The position numbers and the translations under genes are program-made. From positions 47,385-111,384 of the forward strand of contig CALYLX010000024.1 in the NCBI GenBank assembly GCA_944990035.1: a stretch of 64,000 nucleotides of DNA. The letters are read 5' to 3'. The notes below the pieces were generated by a model. That model saw nothing but the letters and a program-made list of their open reading frames with translations, did not search any database and was not told the origin of the DNA. Numbering within the stretch: the first letter of the stretch is position 1; every line of letters starts with the position of its first letter. Origin of the DNA: Clitopilus passeckerianus. Lineage: Eukaryota; Basidiomycota; Agaricomycetes; Agaricales; Entolomataceae. Positions 57,498 through 64,000 of this stretch are shown here, one piece after another.

Positions 57498-58097
57498 ATG
57501 GGGACGGGGTCACTCTCTTGTCACCCATTCGCTCAATGCCGTGGCGGAGTGTTAAATAGCCATGGGAATAGTAGGATTTTGTCAGTCTCAACATACAAGA
57601 AGAAAGACGACCTCCGCGCTCTTGCCGGTGCTCTGGGCCTCTCGCAAGAAGGAAACTGCGACGATCTTTCAACCAGAATCAAAACACATCTCTCTACAAC
57701 ACCGGATCTCGTCAATAATCCCCGATTCTCTGGTCTCTTTGCGTCAAGGCGTAAGAGAGCCACAGCTACATCCAACGTTCCTACTACCAATGATCCACCT
57801 TCCACTTCATCCTCGACAAGCCATCAACTTGCAATACCCCAAATTCCTGCGACACATCCACCCCTAGACGCGCTGCACACACAGATGATACCACTACACA
57901 ATAATACTCTGCACCCACCCTGGGCTGACAATGGCCTCGATCCTATGATCTCAGGGCTTTATACCATGGGTGCACCCAATACCTATAATTATTCGTTCGA
58001 CTTAGACCTGATTACTTCTCATAATACCTTGAAGTTTGACGAGTTAGATGCTCATTATAATGATCTACTGATTGCTAACGGTACACAGCAAACTTAA
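57498..58097 (+). CDS. SAP-domain protein encoded inside the TIR element
   Basis: Open frame to TAA 58095-58097; first in-frame ATG is 57498 (MGTGSLSCHPFAQC). An acceptor-like TTTGTCAG before STYKKKDDLRALAG could mean an upstream exon. The segment KKDDLRALAGALGLSQEG followed by CDDLSTRIKTHL is a SAP-type helix-extension-helix, a DNA-binding fold, then a basic patch FASRRKR. The rest is Thr/Ser/Pro-rich, ending in a Tyr/Asp/Leu-rich tail. No DDE catalytic region. It may be an element-borne DNA-binding accessory or a captured host domain. Confidence 0.55.
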   Translation: MGTGSLSCHPFAQCRGGVLNSHGNSRILSVSTYKKKDDLRALAGALGLSQEGNCDDLSTRIKTHLSTTPDLVNNPRFSGLFASRRKRATATSNVPTTNDPPSTSSSTSHQLAIPQIPATHPPLDALHTQMIPLHNNTLHPPWADNGLDPMISGLYTMGAPNTYNYSFDLDLITSHNTLKFDELDAHYNDLLIANGTQQT

Positions 58098-58293
58098 TTA
58101 TCTTTATACTAGATCATATAGATTTTATACATAGCTTTACTTGTAACTAGTTTACTTTACATTTACTCTGGTACATCCAATAGATGGGCTGGAAACTTGA
58201 CGAAGCCCGGCCTGCTCTGGTGAGCCTGACATGGAGAGTCGACGGAGTTCGAAATGGCTGCTTGCCGACTCTGACCAATGCGTGACATTCCGT

Positions 58294-58348
58294 GACTGAC
58301 GAAATGTGGGTTTATCACCGCCACTGACGAGATGACCGTCTGGGATAG
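58294..58348 (-). repeat. Right terminal inverted repeat
   Basis: Inverted partner of 57299-57353; followed by TA (58349-58350), which is also the left TA of the next element. Confidence 0.85.
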
Positions 58349-58350
58349 TA

Positions 58351-59013
58351 CAGTTGACTATCTCATAATGCATAACGCTTGTCCTGGGGTAACGCTATGC
58401 ATTATCATGTCTTATGCATTTTGGAAAGTGTCACATCCCTGTGACGTGCTGTGACATAGCCCACTCATTGGGCGTTGACCCGGGTGTTGACCTCAACTTT
58501 GCCTCGATTTTGAGGTTTTAGCAGCGAAACAAGAAAGCTAATTGAAGTGGAGATGATTTAGAGACTAAACTTTGGAGATTAAGGTCTTTCTATAGAAATC
58601 CCGCTCCAGCTCACGCAAACGGTCACGAAGTTCTTAATAAGGTTTACCAAGAGGTTTACCGTCATTAACGAAACCTGACTTTGGGCCTCAGGCCGGATTC
58701 TGGACTAGAAAGTTGCATGTATCCCTGAAATTTCCGAGATCAGTAGACCATGTATGGGGATGATGGCTGGTTTAGTCCAGAATCGGGTGTAATGTTACTA
58801 TGGGAGCTATTTTGTTACCGGAAATTTACATATATAGATATATTTTCAAGCAAAATATGGGATATGGTAATGCATAATTGCCTGATTCTACTATGCATTA
58901 TCCAGTATGAGAAATAATGCATAAAATGGCCTAGACGCACACGGTCTGGCCGATTTCTATGCATTATGATGTCTTACGCATTACGACCTTATGCATTATG
59001 AGGTATTCAACTG
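58351..59013. mobile_element. Non-autonomous TIR element (MITE-like) with palindromic subterminal repeats
   Basis: 663 bp with ends CAGTTGACTATCTCATAATG and, inverted, CAGTTGAATACCTCATAATG (2 mismatches in about 25 bp). Flanked by TA at 58349-58350 and 59014-59015. Inside each end are repeated copies of the palindrome-like TTATGCATAA/ATGCATTAT motif, roughly eight or more in all. No ORF of note. Ends resemble the CAGTTGAA... termini of pogo/Tigger-type elements (from memory), fitting the TA target. Confidence 0.65.
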
Positions 59014-59300
59014 TACGAAGTTTTCTTTTCTTTCTGTTGTTGTCTGCAGGTCCACGAAAAAGGAGGGGAAAATAAGGCGATCCATATCGGTTGGATGAAG
59101 GGATTTTATCCTCCAGGGTCAAAGCTATTATACACATGTGCTTTACTCTTCAAAAGACTGCGTATTACGACAATAATACAGTGGCCAATTGTAACCCCAG
59201 AATAACGAATGGCGTATTGTTTGAAATGGTGGATTCAACAAGCCGACAACAAGCAGATAGCATTGATATAAGCGTATTTCTGACGAGACTAAGTTTCGCC

Positions 59301-59457
59301 ATGGCTCCTTCTTATTCTTCTATACACCAGACAATTTTCAAGGATCTACTCAGGAATTTACTAGCGTTGCTACCCTATCTGCCCCTTCGTCGAACTGCAA
59401 CGAAAGTACTTGGACTCTTCGGGAGCTATCTCGGAGTTAACACAGCCACATCAAAAT
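59301..59457 (+). CDS. Possible upstream exon of the LYR/RF1 gene
   Basis: ATG 59301 (MAPSYSSIHQTIFKDLLRNL), hydrophobic and basic, to a GTCAGT donor at 59458. Joined to an acceptor at 59501-59502 it reads on in frame (YHQLTRADQQATTVKQIG) into the MSIPAPF start at 59556. A CTAAC branch site lies in the intron. If real it adds about 85 residues, possibly a targeting sequence; otherwise this is 5' UTR or chance. Confidence 0.3.
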
Positions 59458-59555
59458 GTCAGTAAATTTCCCACGGATGCTAACACTCAGAATCACCAGA
59501 AGACCACCAGTTGACAAGAGCCGACCAACAAGCAACCACCGTCAAGCAGATAGGA

Positions 59556-60803
59556 ATGTCGATTCCAGCTCCTTTTAGAGCGCTTGCTCGTACGGCGTAC
59601 AGGGATCTGTACCGAGCTGCAAGAGAGACGTTCCACGGTGAGTCTTTAAGAACCCGTCCTAAATAGTGGCCCAATGGCTAAATCCAAATTTTCAGGCGAT
59701 GAACGTGTCTTTGCGGGTATGTCTACTGAGCTTCGCTCTAACTCCTCACCCACTAACGCTCTCAAAAGCTTTCAAGTTGAAGATGCGCAATGATGCACTC
59801 GCTGCTCGGCAAATCACGGATGTGGAAACCTACGAAGCCCAGAACAAGCTTGCAAGGGAGGTAGCAGCTTTCCTAAGGAAGAACGTCATCCAAGGCACAC
59901 GGGTTGCTCCCGAAGGAGCTTCACCTGATGAAGCAACGTACAGTGCGTGCAATTGTCACTTGAGCTCTGCAAACGCTAAACAGCCATACTAGACCTACGC
60001 ATTACCCGGCATACGGAGCTAGGGGACAATGACACCGTTAAGGCCCCACCAGTCCAACCGTCAAGTCGAAGTGCAAGAAAACAGAAACATGCGTGTGTAT
60101 TCATGGATGCGTCTTCCCTTGGTTCTTATGAACAACTGACTTGTAGTTCCGTCGCAGATGTTGCTCCGCACAATGATACTTTCTCTAGCTTCTCGCCCTC
60201 CCACCTCTCCATGAACTACTCCAAACTCAAGAAAGCGCACATAGAACGTGTGCTTCCTGAGTTAAAGGAGGAAGACTTGGAGGAATCATTTGTTAGAGGT
60301 ACGTGGCGTTCAGGCTCCCACAATGCCATACGGCTGACCTCTCCGTTTTCTTGCAGGGAGTGGACCGGTACAATATCCTTTAATCTATAAAAGTAATTCT
60401 ACTCAGAGTATATTCACAACTACCAGGGCGGTCAATCGATCAACAAGACTGAGAATAATGTCCAGCTCCTTCACAAGCCTACTGGCATCCGTGTTTCATG
60501 CCAAGAAACCCGCTCGCTAACTCTGAACCGGCGACTGGCTCGGAAGATCCTCCTTGAAAAGGTTTCTTCTTTGCCATAGCCTTGCCTTGTCCTTTGCTAA
60601 TGCTCATGGGTTCTTAGTTGGATAAGATTGAAAACCCTGGCCTCTCCAAGGGAGATCTCGCCAGAGCTAAACAGCGCGAACGAGAACGAAGGCGCAGGAA
60701 GAAGGCTAAGAAGAAGGCCCTGGAGCAGGCAGCTGATGAAGAGACTCATCAGCTGGAGGAACAGATCCATGAGACAATCGTTCCCGCCGGTGCAAATCCT
60801 TGA
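59556..60803 (+). CDS. LYR-motif (MZM1/LYRM7-like) protein continuous with an RF-1/GGQ ribosome-rescue domain
   Basis: Start ATG 59556 ([20 protein letters not shown]). The N-terminal part is an LYR protein of the complex III assembly type: [19 protein letters not shown], then [20 protein letters not shown] and [16 protein letters not shown]. No stop follows RKQKHA. A 54-nt in-frame intron (60091-60144, CTGAC near its 3' end) leads to [12 protein letters not shown]..., [20 protein letters not shown] and then [20 protein letters not shown] with the catalytic GGQ. The end is basic ([20 protein letters not shown]), stop TGA 60801-60803. Both halves act in mitochondria in known fungi. Two separate genes with an undetected internal start (ATG 60103 or 60211) remain possible. 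Confidence 0.7.
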
Positions 60804-61164
60804 CATGAATGAGGCGCATTCCCAAAGCAAACCACTAAGCGCAGGTGAAGCTGCCGCCGCAATGTACAACTACTTTTCTTCCTGTATTTTGATTGTCAAG
60901 CCGTTCAAAGTCTTGTTTTTATGTTTGAGGTCATCCGCCTGTAGGCTTCGTGGAGTATTTGGCCTAGGAACAAGCATTGCAGTGCACATCCGCACATTTA
61001 CTCTTGACAGAGCCAGGATAGGTTCCCATTACGTTACGTAATACTCACGACGCGTAGGGTACTTTAGCAACTGCGCTTGCAACGTCAAGGTAACAGTAAC
61101 GAGCGTCAAGGAGCTCGAATTATTGCCTGAGATTTCTAGGAAGCTACATATCTAGTGACCCAAA
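60804..61164. other. Intergenic LYR-RF1 / CAP
   Basis: Promoter region for CAP; no gene recognised. Confidence 0.4.
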
Positions 61165-63180
61165 ATGTCCAGCTCCAGCGGGCTTTACTCTCTTGCTACA
61201 ATTATCAAACGGTACGCAGACCTCATATGATGATGCCTTTGATCAGTGCTCAGACAAGATTCCAACATCCATAGGCTTGAAGCCGCTACATCACGTCTTG
61301 AAGACATTGCGCAAGTTCAGAGTGGAGGGTCTGGCCACCAGAGTCAGCCCTCTATCTCTAGGGGCTCTTTTTCTGCACCTTCTGGTTCAGCAGTCCCACC
61401 ACCTGCACCGCCTCCCCCACCACCTGCACCTGTCGCACCCCCGGCTGCCCCTGCTGCTGCTGAAACCCCAAGGAGCGTTGTTGCATATGACGAGAATGTC
61501 ATTGATGGCAAGCTCAAGCCGTTCGTCGAACTAACCAAATCATTCGCTGGCCCGACGGTTGTTGAAATCGTGAGTTATCTACCCTTCGGCTGCTTAAACG
61601 GAACAATCTGCTGAAACAAAGTATACCAGGTCGGGCTCTTTGAGAAAGAATTTACTGTTCTCCGCGAGCTTCTTCATTTGAGCGCGTCTTGCCAGAAGCC
61701 TGATCAGAAGACCTTCGAGAGTCTGATCAGCAGCTTCCCACCAAGTATCGAGGCTGTCTCACGGGCTAAGGAGGCTGCCCGGAAGGACAGAGAATGGTTC
61801 AACCACAACATCTATGTTAGCGAAGCTGCACCCTGTATTGGATGGGTCGTCCAGGTGAGTTATGAATAGCAGAACCCCAGTCGTGCAACCCTGCTGATAT
61901 GGTTGTGATCTAGCCGAAACCTGGCCCGTATGTGAAGGACCTCAAGGAAGCTGCTGAGTACTACGGAAACAAGGTCAAGCAGGAATTCAAATCCAAGTAT
62001 GTCGACCTCCTCTTACACTTGCGAAATCGTTCATTTTGAGATAAATGACAGAGATGCAAAGCATGTGGAATGGGTCAACGGCTTCAAATCCGTCTTGGAG
62101 GAGCTCCAGAAGTATATCATGGAATACCATACCACTGGGCTCGCCTGGAATACTAAGGTGAATGGCTATCATAAAAGAACGCGATCCCATTTCTAATCCA
62201 ACACAAGGGAGCCACAGTTGAGGCTTACAAGGCGAGCGGTGGTGGTGCTACTCCCGCCTCTGGGACAGGCGCTCCTCCCCCACCACCTCCCCCTCCTCCA
62301 GTGACTGCTGCTGCACCTGCGGCTGGCGGTGCTGGTGGCGCAGCTGCCGTCTTTGCTGCAATCAACCGCGGAGAGGAGGTCACCAAGGGCCTTCGTAAAG
62401 TCGACAAGAGCGAGATGACCCACAAGAACTCTGCTCTCCGTGCAGGAAACACTGTCCCCAGTTCTACAAGCCCGACGCGTAGGCTCTTCCAGGAATATTT
62501 ACCTCTTCCTCTCTCTCTAACTTCATTTTCTTTTCAGCTGGCAAGAAGCCGATCAAACCCACGAAACCCCAGGCCCTGGCTGGCAAGAAGCCATCGAAAT
62601 TCGCCAGAGAAGGCAACAAATGGACCATCGTGAGTTACTTCACAGTGTTCATTCTCATGGAAGTACTTATAGGCTGTGTTAGGAATACCATGAGGGTGAA
62701 ACCCTAACCGTTGATGAGACCGAGCTCAACCAGGCAATTAACATATATGGTTGCAAAAATACCACAGTTGTCATCAAAGGCAAGGTCAATGCAGTCACTC
62801 TTGGTTCGTGCTTCTCTCCGACCAGTTGAAAATCCTCAACTTACCTCGGTATATCCGCAGCAAACTCGCAGAAGACCAACGTCCTCGTGGAGTCTGTGGT
62901 CTCTTCGGTGGCTATCACCAATTCGCCATCCTTCCAGCTTCAGATTACAGGCACTGCACCGATGCTTCAGCTCGATAACACTGACGTCGGTCAGGTTTTC
63001 CTCTCGAAGGATACTCTTGGCATTGAAATTACGACTGCCAAGTGCAGCTCCATCAACGTCAGCCTACCTGTTGAAGGCGAAGAAGAGGGGGTTTTCGAGG
63101 AGCAGCCGGTGCCGGATATGCTGCGGACGGTTGTCCAAGACGGCAAGCTTGTCACGACTGTGGTCGAACATGTTGGCTGA
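61165..63180 (+). CDS. SRV2: Adenylyl cyclase-associated protein (CAP/Srv2)
   Basis: Actin-monomer recycling and Ras-cAMP adaptor. Start ATG 61165 (MSSSSGLYSLATIIK-RLEAA), stop TGA 63178-63180. The N-terminal oligomerisation helix is followed by the first Pro-rich stretch (about 61385-61470) and the helical-folded domain (DGKLKPFVELTKSFAGPTVV; EWFNHNIYVSEAAPCIGW; YYGNKVKQEFKSK). Then come a second poly-Pro run (62270-62310), the WH2-like region (KVDKSEMTHKNSALR) and the C-terminal beta-helix CARP domain (VLVESVVSSVAITNSPSFQL; DMLRTVVQDGKLVTTVVEH). Multiple introns, all in phase. Intact. Confidence 0.95.
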
Positions 63181-63523
63181 TCTCACGATAACCGATCTTT
63201 TTCCCACTCAACCCTGGTACTAATTTCGAGGAACACTGGATGCTTTATAGTACATAGCCTTTTGCACAATCGAGTACCTGTCTGCACAGGAAATCTCAAT
63301 TTTGGATTCCAAATTAGATATTGCTTGGCTTTATGACGTTGAGCTGTGTGATCAGCGTGATGGAGGAGCAGTGCCGCCCTGGTGCCGCCTCCAACAATTT
63401 CGGCTTCTGGACTCTGACCCGGATCAATGTTCTGAACGCCTGTTGATATAAAAGTTCAGTGTGCGCTTTGATCATTGCACCTGTAGACACTTGGTAGTCT
63501 CGACGCTATCATTGATTTATTGA
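63181..63523. other. Intergenic CAP / PhoD-like
   Basis: No gene recognised. Confidence 0.4.
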
Positions 63524-64000
63524 ATGGACGGTGTTCCAGGATGGCATGCACATCGGCGAGCGAAGAAGGTTCGACAATATACCTCTCTAAGACTCGACTG
63601 TTCTGACGATTCGATTCTAGGAGGCGCAGTATGGCATGGGAAGGACGAGAGACGATGATCAAGACATTGGACCAATGCAAGAAAACTTTATTGGCGGTTT
63701 TCATATTTCAGGACCGCCGACTCCTGGGCCTGAGGTGCCACCGAAGGATGGCATGTACTATCACTCAAAAGAGGCCACTCAGACGACCATTTCTACCTCT
63801 GAACTCTCGCACATGAGCGCGGTGGACAGATCCCGGATACTGAGAGTTGCACGGATGACTCCCCATTTGCAGGTGGCTCTTGTTATATCTGCTCTGTGTA
63901 CAAAACTACTAACGGCAATCTCCATCTAGTTCATGGTCGGCCCACTCTTGAAGTACGTTTCTATATTACCTTTTATCAGCACTTTTGAACTTAAACTACT
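63524..64000 (+). CDS. PhoD-like phosphatase domain protein, 5' part
   Basis: Exons 63524-63568, 63621-63872 and 63930-63952; the gene runs out of the window. Start ATG 63524 (MDGVPGWHAHRRAKK) joins to EAQYGMGRTRDDDQDIGPMQ. After a Pro-rich segment (SGPPTPGPEVPPKDGMYYH) comes RSRILRVARMTPHLQ-FMVGPLLK. That last block resembles the conserved entry to the PhoD-like domain of the fungal YGR266W-type proteins. The catalytic part is outside the window, so the assignment rests on the N-terminal blocks only. Confidence 0.6.

Larger units (their letters stand above)
57299..58348 (+). mobile_element. TIR-bounded DNA element carrying a SAP-domain ORF
   Basis: About 1,050 bp bounded by 55-bp terminal inverted repeats (57299-57353 and 58294-58348) with a single mismatch (C/A). 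The ends are CTATCCCAGACGGTC... and its complement, flanked by TA on both sides (57297-57298, 58349-58350). No transposase is encoded; the only ORF is the SAP-domain protein at 57498-58097. Near-identical TIRs suggest recent movement. A TA duplication fits Tc1/mariner/pogo-type integration, though the superfamily is not proven. Confidence 0.75.

Noticed and set aside
58351..59013. CRISPR-like array, because of repeated ATGCATTAT units
   Set aside because: Units are very short, palindromic, irregularly spaced and in both orientations inside TIR ends; typical of transposon subterminal repeats in a eukaryote.

Overview
The window looks like a chromosomal segment of a filamentous basidiomycete, probably an Agaricomycete. 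Nearly every gene is split by short (about 47-65 nt) GT-AG introns, often with a CTAAC/CTGAC-like branch site. Genes lie on both strands at high density. The protein set is fungal: CAF-1, Spc24, exportin-1, Tma20, Cdc27, CCT alpha, Cdc25, Sen34, histone H1 and CAP/Srv2, plus a large P450 complement and a NACHT-type NLR. No tRNA, rRNA or CRISPR was recognised. Identities rest on motif and family recognition by reading; no database search was run.

Layout. (1) 1-2.2 kb: 3' part of the CAF-1 large subunit, convergent with SPC24. (2) 2.9-19.1 kb: an oxidative-enzyme island. One P450 (+) is followed by three tandem paralogous P450s (-), then a two-gene unit (hypothetical protein plus quinone-oxidoreductase-like enzyme, -) that has been duplicated. 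The second hypothetical copy is a pseudogene. No PKS, NRPS or terpene synthase is in view. (3) 19.3-38.4 kb: conserved housekeeping block with CRM1, TMA20, an SRR1-like gene, an acidic orphan, CDC27/APC3, TCP1 (CCT alpha), CDC25 and an IAH1-like esterase. (4) 39-52.4 kb: a gene-poor accessory region with three scattered paralogs of an unassigned zinc-binding protein family (one with an in-frame stop), a lean NACHT NTPase with a C-terminal membrane segment, and a decayed MSS51-like MYND gene. (5) 52.8-64 kb: SEN34, an EI24-like membrane protein, histone H1, two abutting TIR-type DNA elements (one carrying a SAP-domain ORF), a LYR (MZM1-like) reading frame that runs on into an RF-1/GGQ ribosome-rescue domain, CAP/SRV2, and the 5' end of a PhoD-like gene.

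The most unusual items are the LYR-RF1 fused reading frame (59.5-60.8 kb), the SAP-encoding TIR cassette abutting a MITE through a shared TA (57.3-59.0 kb), the C4/H2-CxxC protein family, and a 3-nt micro-exon in the first P450. Intron boundaries are predictions from reading frame, splice signals and family alignment from memory; transcript data would settle them.
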